DNA from: Tateyamaria sp. ANG-S1
GTDB lineage: Bacteria > Pseudomonadota > Alphaproteobacteria > Rhodobacterales > Rhodobacteraceae
Length of the DNA: 64,000 bases
Direction of reading: 5' to 3'
Assembly: GCF_000814025.1 (NCBI RefSeq)
Contig: NZ_JWLL01000003.1
Location: forward strand, 724,375-788,374
In this document: positions 54,678 to 62,953 of the stretch, in pieces
Numbering within the stretch: position 1 is the stretch's first letter
How the letters are laid out: each line of letters starts with the position of its first letter
Notes under the pieces: generated by a model
Told to the model about the DNA's origin: nothing
Databases searched by the model: none
The model's input: only the letters and a program-made list of their open reading frames with translations
Program-made: the position numbers and the translations under genes

Positions 54678-54849
54678 GGGTAAGCCTCCATTTTCTGGAG
54701 CTTCATGTCATCACGGGGACCAGTCTGTGCAATGGGAGCGCCGGAAAGGATCCAAAACGGGCCGATGGCAGCCGGTTTCACGGAAATTAGGCGGCCACGT
54801 TCCGCCGGTTTGGTGATTTTGCGTGACCTGACCGGCAATTCTGTGCCAC

Positions 54850-54867
54850 TGTCAACTAAAGTTGACA
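54850..54867. promoter_or_regulatory. perfect 18-bp palindrome next to a ribosome binding site
   Basis: TGTCAACT-AA-AGTTGACA (54850-54867) touches the AGGAGG (54867-54872) of the 61-residue gene that starts at 54878. It lies in the 200 bases between that gene and the divergent 72-residue gene. The size and symmetry suggest a dimeric repressor site. The regulator is not known. Confidence 0.5.
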
Positions 54868-54877
54868 GGAGGTCATC

Positions 54878-55063
54878 ATGGATCACACAACGGGCGCCAT
54901 TCTGGTCTTTGGCGCAATCGCCGTGGGCGCGGTTGTCATGTTTCTGCTGGAACGCCGTGCCGCCGCCAAGCGGCTCGAGGCGCGAGGCGGGCGCGAAGTG
55001 GACGTCGCAAGCCTGATTGCCTTTGGTTCTGCTGCCGGGGAAGGCAAAAAGACGCACGAGTGA
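54878..55063 (+). CDS. 61-residue single-pass membrane protein, opposite strand in the sox locus
   Basis: 61 residues from ATG 54878 with an ideal AGGAGG 5 bases upstream. One N-terminal helix (GAILVFGAIAVGAVVMFLL) is followed by a charged tail (ERRAAAKRLEARGGREVDV). It is the only plus-strand gene between soxB and soxG. Its last codons overlap a minus-strand terminator. No family recognised. Confidence 0.7.
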   Translation: MDHTTGAILVFGAIAVGAVVMFLLERRAAAKRLEARGGREVDVASLIAFGSAAGEGKKTHE

Positions 55064-55073
55064 CCCGTGCGTC
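55047..55073 (-). terminator. intrinsic terminator after the 85-residue gene
   Basis: On the minus strand GACGCACG, 7-base loop, CGTGCGTC and TTTTT. It lies 54 bases after the stop of the 55128-55385 gene and overlaps the end of the plus-strand 61-residue gene. Confidence 0.85.
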
Positions 55074-55127
55074 TGATGCGGGCCAGGGAGAGACCCTGTG
55101 CCCGAAAGAATGGACTTGCTTGTTGGC

Positions 55128-55385
55128 TTAGTTCCCTTCGCCCGATGCAGCACCTTCGACAGCATTTGCGGCATCTTCGAGTGCGGAACCCGCCCCTTCG
55201 ATTGCTGCTCCTGCTCCTTCGATGGTGATGCTGACGTCATCGCCGGATGCACCTTCGCCCGAGAACACGGCGTAGGCCAGAACAGCCACGACAACGACAA
55301 GGATACCGACCACAAAGGCAAGCTCTGCCTTGCCCCCGGAATTCGTGGTTGTATGGTTCGTACCTGCTTGGTCTGTCGACGACAT
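55128..55385 (-). CDS. 85-residue single-pass membrane protein downstream of soxB
   Basis: 85 residues: a Thr/Ser-rich start, one membrane helix (LAFVVGILVVVVAVLAYAVF) and an acidic tail with a repeated pattern (IEGAGAAIEGAGSALEDAANAVEGA, cited as four IEGA/LEDA/VEGA units) that would form an amphipathic helix. It follows soxB by 106 bases on the same strand and is closed by an intrinsic terminator. Function unknown. Confidence 0.72.
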   Translation of the reverse strand: MSSTDQAGTNHTTTNSGGKAELAFVVGILVVVVAVLAYAVFSGEGASGDDVSITIEGAGAAIEGAGSALEDAANAVEGAASGEGN

Positions 55386-55491
55386 GTGTCGGCTCCTTTC
55401 GATCTGTTAGTCGGAAGGGAAACGTCGTCTTTCGCAGGTTGGTTCCGGAAAAGCAGTTTCGACCTGCCAGCGGCAAGGAATACGGATGCGT

Positions 55492-56736
55492 TCAATGCGC
55501 TACTCCCGCCGCCACGCTTTCGTCGATGAAACGGCCCTCGCGGAAACGGTTGAGGCCAAACTCGTCCGTCAGCGGCGACCGCCCCTTTGCCATGAGTTCA
55601 GCCATGGCCCAGCCCGATCCCGGGATCGCCTTGAACCCACCGGTACCCCACCCGCAGTTAATGAACACTCCGTCGATGGGCGTTTTCGACAGAATCGGCG
55701 AGCGATCACCCGTCACATCTACAATCCCACCCCATTGCCGCAGCATCTTGAGCCGAGAGATCATCGGGAAGGTTTCGATCAGAGCGCGCACCGTTTCCTC
55801 GATATGGTGGAAAGAACCGCGCTGGGTGTAGTTGTTGTAGCCGTCGGTGCCGCCGCCGATGACCATCTCGCCCTTGTCGGACTGGCTCATGTAACCGTGG
55901 ACCGTGTTGGCCATTACCACCACGTCCATGCAGGGTTTGATCGGCTCAGACACCAGCGCTTGCAGCGCGACGGATTCAATGGGCAGACGGAAGCCCGCCA
56001 TATCTGCCAGATGGCCAGAGTGACCTGCCACCACGATGCCGAGCTTGTCGCAATCGATAGGTCCCTTGGACGTATCGACACCCACGACCTTGTCGCCGTC
56101 GCGGCGGATTGCCGTAACTTCGCATTTCTGGATCACGTCCATGCCCATGTCAGAACATGCGCGTGCGTAGCCCCAGGCCACGGCATCGTGACGGGCGGTG
56201 CCGCCACGCGCTTGCCACAGACCACCGAGGACGGGATAGCGCGGGCCTTCAAGGCGGATGATCGGCACGAGTTCCTTGACCTTTTCGGGGCCGATGAACT
56301 CGGTCTTGACCCCTTGCAGCGCATTGGCATGGGCGGTGCGTTGGTAGCCGCGCACCTCGTGATGGGTCTGGGCCAGCATGATGACGCCGCGGGGGCTGAA
56401 CATGACGTTGTAGTTCAAATCCTGGCTCATCGTCTCATACAGGCTGCGCGCCTTTTCGTAGATGGCGGCCGAGGGGTCCTGAAGATAATTCGAGCGAATG
56501 ATCGTCGTGTTGCGGCCAGTGTTGCCACCACCGAGCCAGCCTTTTTCAAGGATGGCGACATCGGTGATGCCGAAATTCTTGCCCAGATAGTACGCCGTCG
56601 CCAGGCCATGCCCGCCTGCGCCGACGATGATCACATCATACTTCTTCTTCGGCTCGGGCGCGCGCCAGGCTCGTTCCCAACCGGTGTGGTAACGGGCAGC
56701 CTCTCGAGCGATAGCAAAGGCGGAGTATCGTTTCAT
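55492..56736 (-). CDS. soxB: sarcosine oxidase subunit beta
   Basis: 414 residues, full length. FAD-binding GAGGHGLATAYYLG is near residue 39 and GNTGRNTTIIRSNY near 71. The histidine that holds FMN covalently in characterised SoxB proteins is matched by His183 in RHDAVAWGYA. The subunit contains the sarcosine oxidation site. It is the first gene of the locus and divergent from ccmI. Unlike the usual contiguous soxBDAG order, three small genes and two terminators separate it from soxD. Confidence 0.95.
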   Translation of the reverse strand: MKRYSAFAIAREAARYHTGWERAWRAPEPKKKYDVIIVGAGGHGLATAYYLGKNFGITDVAILEKGWLGGGNTGRNTTIIRSNYLQDPSAAIYEKARSLYETMSQDLNYNVMFSPRGVIMLAQTHHEVRGYQRTAHANALQGVKTEFIGPEKVKELVPIIRLEGPRYPVLGGLWQARGGTARHDAVAWGYARACSDMGMDVIQKCEVTAIRRDGDKVVGVDTSKGPIDCDKLGIVVAGHSGHLADMAGFRLPIESVALQALVSEPIKPCMDVVVMANTVHGYMSQSDKGEMVIGGGTDGYNNYTQRGSFHHIEETVRALIETFPMISRLKMLRQWGGIVDVTGDRSPILSKTPIDGVFINCGWGTGGFKAIPGSGWAMAELMAKGRSPLTDEFGLNRFREGRFIDESVAAGVAH

Positions 56737-56942
56737 ATGCGGCCGTCCCGAACCCTGGAATCGCGATGCGGATGTCTGACGTCTTAATCGCCTTTACGTG
56801 CAGGAAAAGGGACCGCACGCGCGTCGCTTTTTGGCGGATTTGCGACACGGGTTCCCATGCTGCGACATCACGGGCCAGACATGGCCCCTTTTGCGTGGCG
56901 CATGCAGGGGTTACATGACGTGAAGGCTTGGATGTGAGGCGC

Positions 56943-58160
56943 ATGTATTTCTGGACCGTCACCGCTCTTTTGACACTTGCAGCAATAGCAATGCTGGCCC
57001 GTGCAATGCTGCGCGGCTCGGTCGGAGACCGCCCCCCAGCGGCCTATGATCTGGATGTATATCGTGACCAGTTGCGCGAGGTGGACCGCGACCTGGCGCG
57101 CGGCGTGGTCTCGGAAGCTGATGCAGACCGGGTGCGCGCCGAAGTATCACGGCGCATTTTGGCCGCTGATGCACAACTGCAAAAGCAGGAACAGAAGCTG
57201 GATGGCTCGGGCGGATACATTTCGCTGGCCCTTACCGTCGGCGCAATCGTCGTTGGGTCTTACTTCATCTACAATGAATTGGGTGCGCCGGGCTATGGAG
57301 ATCTGGCGCTCGCCGACCGGATAGAAACGGCCCAGCTTCTGCGCGAAGAACGCCCAAGCCAGGCAAACGCCGAGGCGAGCGTCGGGGAACAATCTGCACC
57401 AGTGAACGAAAACCCGGATTACGTGGCCTTGGTCGAGCGTCTGAGGCAAGCCATCACGACGCGCCCGAACGACATAGAGGGTCACGAACTGCTCAGCCGG
57501 GCCGAAGGACGATTGGGCAACTTTGCCGCAGCCCATGCCGCGAAGGCAAAGGTGATCCAGTTGAAAGGGCCTGATGCGACGGCAACCGACTTTTCCGAAT
57601 ATGCCGACCTGTTGATCCTTGCCGCGGGCGGATATGTTTCGCCCGAAGCGGAAAATGTGCTGGAGCGCGTGCTGTCCATGGACCCTACCGATGGTCCCGC
57701 CCGCTACTATTATGGGCTGATGAATTCCCAGACCGGGCGCCCGGATACGGCGCTGCGCATCTGGGACCAGTTGCTGCGCGAAGGACCCGCGGACGCCCCT
57801 TGGATTGGCCCCGTTTCTGCACAAATTGAGGATATCGCGATGCGCGCCGGGGTGAACTATGCGTTGCCCGCGATTGGCACGGGCCGCGGTCCGGACGCTG
57901 CCCAGATCGAAGCAGCCCAAGACCTGAGCCCGTCAGAGCGGATGGAGATGATCCAGGGCATGGTGTCCGGCCTGTCCGACAGGCTCGCGACCGAGGGCGG
58001 ACCTGTCGAGGATTGGGCACAGCTGATTTCGGCCTTGGGTGTGCTTGGCCAGATGGATCAGGCCCGTGCAATTCTGATCAATGCGCGCGACGTTTTCGGC
58101 GACGACCCGCGGGCGGCTGACATCCTGAGCGAAGTGGCCGACCGCGTGGGCCTCGAATGA
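56943..58160 (+). CDS. ccmI: cytochrome c biogenesis protein CcmI
   Basis: 405 residues from ATG 56943 (GTGAGG upstream; a TTG five codons earlier is less likely). Two N-terminal membrane helices (WTVTALLTLAAIAMLARAM and YISLALTVGAIVVGSYFIY) flank a loop with a leucine-zipper-like YRDQLREVDRDLARGVV. A periplasmic TPR domain follows (LSRAEGRLGNFAAAHAAKAKV near 190). CcmI delivers apocytochrome c to the heme ligation complex. It overlaps ruvX by 4 bases. Confidence 0.9.
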   Translation: MYFWTVTALLTLAAIAMLARAMLRGSVGDRPPAAYDLDVYRDQLREVDRDLARGVVSEADADRVRAEVSRRILAADAQLQKQEQKLDGSGGYISLALTVGAIVVGSYFIYNELGAPGYGDLALADRIETAQLLREERPSQANAEASVGEQSAPVNENPDYVALVERLRQAITTRPNDIEGHELLSRAEGRLGNFAAAHAAKAKVIQLKGPDATATDFSEYADLLILAAGGYVSPEAENVLERVLSMDPTDGPARYYYGLMNSQTGRPDTALRIWDQLLREGPADAPWIGPVSAQIEDIAMRAGVNYALPAIGTGRGPDAAQIEAAQDLSPSERMEMIQGMVSGLSDRLATEGGPVEDWAQLISALGVLGQMDQARAILINARDVFGDDPRAADILSEVADRVGLE

Positions 58161-58633
58161 TCACGGACGATACGGACGCTTTTCTGGCTGCCTTGCCCCC
58201 GCTGCAAGCGCTTGTGGGTCTGGACCTGGGCGACAAGACCATTGGCGTCGCAGTCTCTGATACGTTCTGGTCCGTCGCCACACCCCTTGAAACGGTGCGC
58301 CGCAAGAAGTTCGGCGTCGATGCTGCGCGGCTGCAGGACATCCTCGCCGAACGGCGCGTGGGCGGCCTTGTCCTTGGCCTGCCCCGCAACATGGACGGGA
58401 CCGAGGGACCGCGCTGCCAGTCCACCCGCGCCTTTGCGCGTAACTTCGAACGGCTTTGGGACGGCCCCATCACCTTCTGGGATGAACGGCTAAGCACGGT
58501 GGCTGCGGAAAAAGCGCTGCTTGAGGCGGATACGACACGTAAACGTCGCGCGGAGGTCATTGATCACGTGGCTGCCGGTTATATCTTGCAGGGCCTGCTG
58601 GATAGGCTGGCAGCAATGAAGAGGCAGGCATGA
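58157..58633 (+). CDS. ruvX: putative pre-16S rRNA nuclease / Holliday junction resolvase YqgF-type
   Basis: 158 residues from ATG 58157 (ATGA overlap). The RNase-H-like fold shows VGLDLGDKTIGVAVSD near residues 21-36 (catalytic Asp), VLGLPRNMDGTEG near 72 (where many read GLP-N-DGT) and FWDERLSTVAAEKAL near 108. It trims the 5' end of 16S rRNA in characterised cases. It is co-transcribed with ccmI and the DUF1289 gene. Confidence 0.92.
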   Translation: MITDDTDAFLAALPPLQALVGLDLGDKTIGVAVSDTFWSVATPLETVRRKKFGVDAARLQDILAERRVGGLVLGLPRNMDGTEGPRCQSTRAFARNFERLWDGPITFWDERLSTVAAEKALLEADTTRKRRAEVIDHVAAGYILQGLLDRLAAMKRQA

Positions 58634-58872
58634 CCGACGTTCCCCGTTCAGCAGTCTGGAAGCGCAACGAGATCGAGAGCCCGTGCGTCCAGATTTGCGT
58701 GATCCATCCCGAGACACGGCTGTGCACAGGTTGCGCACGCTCCATCGACGAGATTGGCGGCTGGAGCCGCATGAGCCCGGAAGAACGCCGCGCTATCATG
58801 GATGAGCTGCCTCAGCGCGAGGCAGCACCAAAAGGCCGCCGCGGCGGACGAGCTGCACGCCTTAAACGATAG
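58630..58872 (+). CDS. DUF1289 family cysteine-rich protein
   Basis: 80 residues from ATG 58630 (ATGA overlap with ruvX). Four cysteines (Cys19, 23, 32 and 35) in SPCVQICVIHPETRLCTGC followed by GGWSRMSPEERRAIM are the DUF1289 pattern, probably an iron or zinc site. A very basic tail (KGRRGGRAARLKR) suggests nucleic-acid contact. Function unknown. It ends 21 bases from a convergent gene. Confidence 0.88.
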   Translation: MTDVPRSAVWKRNEIESPCVQICVIHPETRLCTGCARSIDEIGGWSRMSPEERRAIMDELPQREAAPKGRRGGRAARLKR

Positions 58873-58893
58873 CTGCGTGCGGTTGAGGCGATG

Positions 58894-59631
58894 TCAGGGT
58901 GCGGTGAGCCATTGGCGCGCATCCGTGAACTCTGGTCGGAAAAACGCAATCATACGTCCATCGCCATCCGGCCCGTCCCAGGGCTGTGTTCCGTGCAAGG
59001 CGAAACGATGGATCAGGAAGGACTGTCCAGGACGTGCACAGATTGGAACCGGCGCGCACTTTTCGAACACGGTGCGCCGTGCGGCTTGGTAGATATCGGT
59101 CACGTCGACCTTTCGGGGGTCCTCGTCTGCGACGGCATCAGCCAGCGCAGCCTGCATGATGACATGGCTGCCCGACCAGACAACGGTTGGTGACGCCGTG
59201 GCTTCGTTCAAGGGCAGGCCCAAGATATAGGCGTGACATTCACGCGGGAACCGACGGCGTTCTGGCCCTTCGGGCAGGAGACCGTCCACATGGGCCGCCA
59301 TACGGGTCTGGCGAAAACGGTGGTTGGCCTCGCTCTGATCCGGGTCGCGCATGGGATAGCCGGGATAGACAATGGACACCTGTGCGGCATGAAGCGGAAG
59401 ATCGGGCACATGCGCCTGCCACGGGCCCTCGAGCGGCACGCCATCGACGCTCCCCTGCGCATCATTCGGCAAGAGATCGACGCCCACGAACCACGTCTTT
59501 CCGTGTCGCAGGTTGGCGGCCCTTGTTTTCGGATCTTGCGCCAGCCGTGTCGCAGTTGTCCGCGCAACCTCGGCCCAATGCGCTGTGCGCGGATCGTGGT
59601 CGAAAACCACAAACCCGTCGCGCGACATCAT
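58894..59631 (-). CDS. phytanoyl-CoA-dioxygenase-like Fe(II)/2-oxoglutarate oxygenase
   Basis: 245 residues from ATG 59631, which overlaps the exporter stop (ATGA); the next codon is also ATG. The iron motif HVDGLLP gives His114 and Asp116, the distal ligand is in IHRFALHGTQPW near 215, and an arginine for 2-oxoglutarate follows in GRMIAFFRPEF. This is the PhyH layout. Members hydroxylate many small molecules. Translational coupling to a TauE/SafE-type exporter hints at a sulfur-containing or sulfonated substrate, which is only an inference. Confidence 0.75.
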   Translation of the reverse strand: MMSRDGFVVFDHDPRTAHWAEVARTTATRLAQDPKTRAANLRHGKTWFVGVDLLPNDAQGSVDGVPLEGPWQAHVPDLPLHAAQVSIVYPGYPMRDPDQSEANHRFRQTRMAAHVDGLLPEGPERRRFPRECHAYILGLPLNEATASPTVVWSGSHVIMQAALADAVADEDPRKVDVTDIYQAARRTVFEKCAPVPICARPGQSFLIHRFALHGTQPWDGPDGDGRMIAFFRPEFTDARQWLTAP

Positions 59632-60449
59632 CCCAGGACAACCTTGCGCAGCATGTTGAGTGCGACCAGCACGAGGAAGACCGCAAAGACCCGCTTGAGC
59701 GGGCCAGGATCCATCGCATGCGCCAGCTTGACACCCCAAGGCGCGGTGATCAGCGTCATCGCGATGATGATCCCAAAGGCGATCAGATTGACCGCACCAA
59801 TGGTCATCGGCGGCACAGGCCCTTCGACCCCGACGAGAAGGAAGCCTATGACCGACGGAACCGCGATCAGCACACCAAAACCCGCAGCGGTCGCGACAGC
59901 ACGGTGGATCGGGACGGAAAACAGGCTCATCATGGGAACACCGAAGCTGCCACCGCCGATGCCCATGAGGACAGACAAAAAGCCCATCGCAGGTGACAGC
60001 GCGGCACGGCCAACGCCCTTGGGCATGGCTGGTCCAACACGCCAGCTTGCCCGACCAAGGCCCATGTAGAGCCCAACGACAAGGGCGAGGATGCCGAAGA
60101 TGGCTTGCAGCGTCGTTGACCGCAATTGCGCAACAAGAAGCATGCCAAGCACTGCCCCGATCACGATGCCGGGCGCCCACCCTTTGAGGATGTCCCAATC
60201 GACAGCACCCTTTTTGTTGTGGCTCATCACTGAACGGACAGATGTCACAATAATGGTCGCAAGCGACGTGGCCAAACACATCTGCATCAGGTCGGGCCCG
60301 TCATATCCAAGCGTTTGAAAGGCATAAAAGAACGCAGGAACAAGCACGATGCCGCCGCCGACGCCGAGAAGGCCGGCCAATACGCCAGCGAACGCCCCTA
60401 TGCCCGCAAGGACCAGTGACATCTGGATAAGTAGAACTGTGTCCGGCAT
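59628..60449 (-). CDS. sulfite exporter TauE/SafE family permease
   Basis: 273 residues from ATG 60449. About eight membrane helices in two halves, each with the family glycine motif (GVLAGLLGVGGGIVLVP near 22 and GFLSVLMGIGGGSFGVP near 155). Family members export sulfite, sulfoacetate or other organosulfur anions. It precedes and overlaps the PhyH-type oxygenase gene, and follows dusA by 28 bases on the same strand. Confidence 0.88.
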   Translation of the reverse strand: MPDTVLLIQMSLVLAGIGAFAGVLAGLLGVGGGIVLVPAFFYAFQTLGYDGPDLMQMCLATSLATIIVTSVRSVMSHNKKGAVDWDILKGWAPGIVIGAVLGMLLVAQLRSTTLQAIFGILALVVGLYMGLGRASWRVGPAMPKGVGRAALSPAMGFLSVLMGIGGGSFGVPMMSLFSVPIHRAVATAAGFGVLIAVPSVIGFLLVGVEGPVPPMTIGAVNLIAFGIIIAMTLITAPWGVKLAHAMDPGPLKRVFAVFLVLVALNMLRKVVLG

Positions 60450-60477
60450 CAGGCACCCCACGCAACGTCGCGTGGTG

Positions 60478-61488
60478 CTACACCGCTTTGGCGTCAGGGG
60501 CCAGTGCCGTCACGTGGGCGAGCGCCGCGTCCACAACTTCGGGGCCCGCACCGTCGCGTGTGGCGCCCTCGCTCAGCACACGGCGCCAGCCGCGCGCACC
60601 TGGACGCCCCGCAAAAAGACCCAGCATATGCCGGGTGATCTGATGCAGCCGCCCACCGGCGGTCAGATGCGCTTCGATATATGGCAACATCGCAGCCACG
60701 ACGTCTTCGGCAGAGGTATCCGTGCCGGAGCCGAAGACCCTGCGATCTGCCTGCGCCAGAATGTCTGTTGGTTGGTGATAGGCCGCCCGCCCGATCATCA
60801 CACCATCAAGGCCACTGGCCAGCAACGCCTCGGCCTGCTCGAGCGACGTGATCCCACCATTTATTGAGATGTGCAAATTGGGAAAAAGCCCCTTCATCCG
60901 CTGCACAAGATCGTAATCCAGCGGAGGAATGTCGCGATTTTCTTTTGGGCTAAGCCCCTTGAGCCAAGCCTTGCGGGCGTGGATCGTAACCCGCTCGCAG
61001 CCCGCAGCCACTATGCGCGCGAGGAATTCGGGCAAAACCTCCTCGGGGTCCTGGTCATCGACGCCGATGCGACACTTTACGGTTACGGGCACGTCGACCG
61101 CAGCACGCATTTCCGCCACACAAGCCGCGACCGTTGCGGGGTTCCGCATAAGGACCGCGCCAAAGGTTCCCGACTGCACCCTGTCGGACGGGCAGCCGCA
61201 GTTCAGATTGATCTCGTCATACCCGACCGCAGCCCCGAGACGTGCCGCCTGTGCAAGCTCGGTCGGGTCAGAGCCCCCAAGTTGCAGAGCAACAGGATGT
61301 TCTGCCGGATCATGATCCAAAAGATGAATGGCGCGGCCCCGTACCAAGGCTGGTGAAGTCACCATCTCTGTGTAGAGCAGCGCATGTGCGCTCAGTTGTC
61401 GATGCAGGTAACGGCAATGCCGATCTGTCCAATCCATCATCGGCGCAACGGACAAGCGCGCGGCATTGGTGGCTGCATTCGTCGGCAT
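60478..61488 (-). CDS. dusA: tRNA-dihydrouridine synthase A
   Basis: 336 residues from ATG 61488 with GGAGAG upstream. FMN barrel landmarks: LSVAPMMDWTDRHCRY near 12 (DusA-specific start), the catalytic cysteine in NLNCGCPSDRVQSG near 98 and HARKAWLKGLSPKENR near 170, a DusA signature. It reduces uridines at positions 20/20a in the D-loop of tRNA. It is the first gene of a probable dusA-exporter-oxygenase transcript. Confidence 0.94.
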   Translation of the reverse strand: MPTNAATNAARLSVAPMMDWTDRHCRYLHRQLSAHALLYTEMVTSPALVRGRAIHLLDHDPAEHPVALQLGGSDPTELAQAARLGAAVGYDEINLNCGCPSDRVQSGTFGAVLMRNPATVAACVAEMRAAVDVPVTVKCRIGVDDQDPEEVLPEFLARIVAAGCERVTIHARKAWLKGLSPKENRDIPPLDYDLVQRMKGLFPNLHISINGGITSLEQAEALLASGLDGVMIGRAAYHQPTDILAQADRRVFGSGTDTSAEDVVAAMLPYIEAHLTAGGRLHQITRHMLGLFAGRPGARGWRRVLSEGATRDGAGPEVVDAALAHVTALAPDAKAV

Positions 61489-61799
61489 TGGGCTCTCTCC
61501 TGAGGTCGGGCAAATCCCGAAACCGGCCTGTGGTGTACACGATGTTCGGTTGACAGATAATGCCCCGCCCATCTGGCGCAAAGGCGATCTTGCATCAGCG
61601 ATTAGGTCATTGGTGGCAAGAGGTGAACCCTGAAATCGGGTTTAAGCACAGAGCCACCTACCGCATCTTACAGTGGAGCTTCGACCAGCTTTCTGAAGGA
61701 CGCGCTTTGCACCAGTCTAACCTGCGGATCGTCCCCAATCGCTTTCCGAGGCCACTAAGCCAACAGGCAGTACACGCACGTTGGTATCGGGAAAGCAGT
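61489..61799. other. 311-bp region upstream of dusA without a supported gene
   Basis: Lies between the end of the alpha/beta hydrolase gene and the dusA start, both on the minus strand, so it holds the dusA promoter. A plus-strand frame of 89 codons (61560-61829) runs into the hydrolase gene, has no ribosome binding site and no recognisable product; I treat it as non-coding. No strong hairpin seen. Confidence 0.5.
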
Positions 61800-62735
61800 T
61801 CAGACTTTACCGACCTGACGTGCGACTGACTTCACCCATGCGGCCTCATTCATGTTCATTTTCATAGGTATTTCGATCCAATCCGCAACATCATCAAACA
61901 GCTGCGCGCTGTCCGGTTCGTCCAAAAGCCAGTGCCCATGTTGATCGTAAATCTTCAGAGTCGTCGGCTGGGGTGCGCGGGAATAATAGTCAGTGATACA
62001 CCCGACAACTCTGGCAGGCACGGCACGATCCCTGCGGGCGGCGACCGTAAGCGTTGGTATGCGCAAGTCTTTTGCCCGGACCTCAATGCCGTTGGCCATG
62101 TCCGCGAAAAGCTTGCCCGGCTCGAATACCATCTGTGCGTGGGCTCGATCCTGCTGCGGTGTTGGCAACCGATGGAAAAGCACATGCTTGGCACCCGTAC
62201 GCCAAGCCCTGTGGTAGCGCGTTTCATCGCCTGAAAAAAGCACGTTGGCAAAGCACCAGAGCATTCCGACCGATCTGTTTCTGATCGCTTTCGGCGGTGC
62301 AGGCGCCAGGAACACGGCCTTGCTGCAAAGACCCTCCACCGCAAGAACCTGTGCGATCAGGCCTCCCATCGAGTGACCGATAACAACCGGTGGCAAACCT
62401 GTGCGGGACGTCGATATCCGACAAAACGTCCGTGCCTCTTCGACAAAATCGGGGAAACCGATCTCAGGCGCAGTCCGCACCGAAGGGCTGCGCGGTCGGA
62501 GCATCTCAAGCAGCGTTGGTGCGAGACATGTCATACCGCGCGCTGCCAAATGAGCCTGCATCGCCCCCCAAACCGATCCGGTGCAGCCCAAGCCATGGAT
62601 CATGAGTATCTCGCCGATCTCATTCGCAGGCTTCAAAGCAACGGTCAGCGGTGCCAACCAGTCTTGATCGGCCTTGCCTGGCTGAACGTCGCCTGGTGCG
62701 GCAGCGCGCAAGCGATGTGGCAGAGCGTCTTTCAT
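61800..62735 (-). CDS. alpha/beta hydrolase
   Basis: 311 residues from ATG 62735, preferred over an upstream TTG because it lies one base after the stop of a tiny open frame and can be translationally coupled. The oxyanion-hole motif is MIHGLGCTGSVWG near 45-57, the nucleophile elbow GHSMGG near 120 (Ser), a late aspartate in AARRDRAVPARVV and the histidine in YDQHGHWLLDEP near 278. It hydrolyses an ester, amide or thioester; the substrate is unknown. Confidence 0.82.
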   Translation of the reverse strand: MKDALPHRLRAAAPGDVQPGKADQDWLAPLTVALKPANEIGEILMIHGLGCTGSVWGAMQAHLAARGMTCLAPTLLEMLRPRSPSVRTAPEIGFPDFVEEARTFCRISTSRTGLPPVVIGHSMGGLIAQVLAVEGLCSKAVFLAPAPPKAIRNRSVGMLWCFANVLFSGDETRYHRAWRTGAKHVLFHRLPTPQQDRAHAQMVFEPGKLFADMANGIEVRAKDLRIPTLTVAARRDRAVPARVVGCITDYYSRAPQPTTLKIYDQHGHWLLDEPDSAQLFDDVADWIEIPMKMNMNEAAWVKSVARQVGKV

Positions 62736-62736
62736 G

Positions 62737-62820
62737 TCAATCGCCGCCCAAAACAGCGACAAAGATAGCGACGGCTATGGCGATGATGATCGCTAGTCTG
62801 GAACGCTCTTTCTTGTTCAT
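62737..62820 (-). CDS. 27-residue membrane microprotein upstream of the hydrolase
   Basis: ATG 62820 opens 27 codons: a basic start (MNKKERSRL), one membrane helix (AIIIAIAVAIFVAVLG) and GD. The stop is one base from the hydrolase start, so ribosomes finishing here could start there. An AGGA lies about 11 bases upstream, a weak site. The positive-inside pattern and position make a real microprotein plausible; it could also be only a coupling leader. Confidence 0.5.
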   Translation of the reverse strand: MNKKERSRLAIIIAIAVAIFVAVLGGD

Positions 62821-62953
62821 GCCATCAAGGTCCTGTCGAATTACGTATTGCCGCTATGTGCCGAAGCCGAATACCTGGGCTCTTGTGAAAAAGAGCGGCA
62901 TTGATCAGAGGGCATGTTCGCCAAAGACTTAACGCCTTCAACGAGGCGCTGGC

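Noticed and set aside
56872-56892. GGGCCA-GACA-TGGCCC followed by TTTT before ccmI, as a terminator or attenuator
   Set aside because: The stem is only 6 bp, there is no upstream plus-strand gene to terminate and no leader peptide to support attenuation.
61560-61829. 89-codon plus-strand frame upstream of dusA
   Set aside because: No ribosome binding site, no recognisable product, and it runs into the tail of the opposite-strand hydrolase gene.
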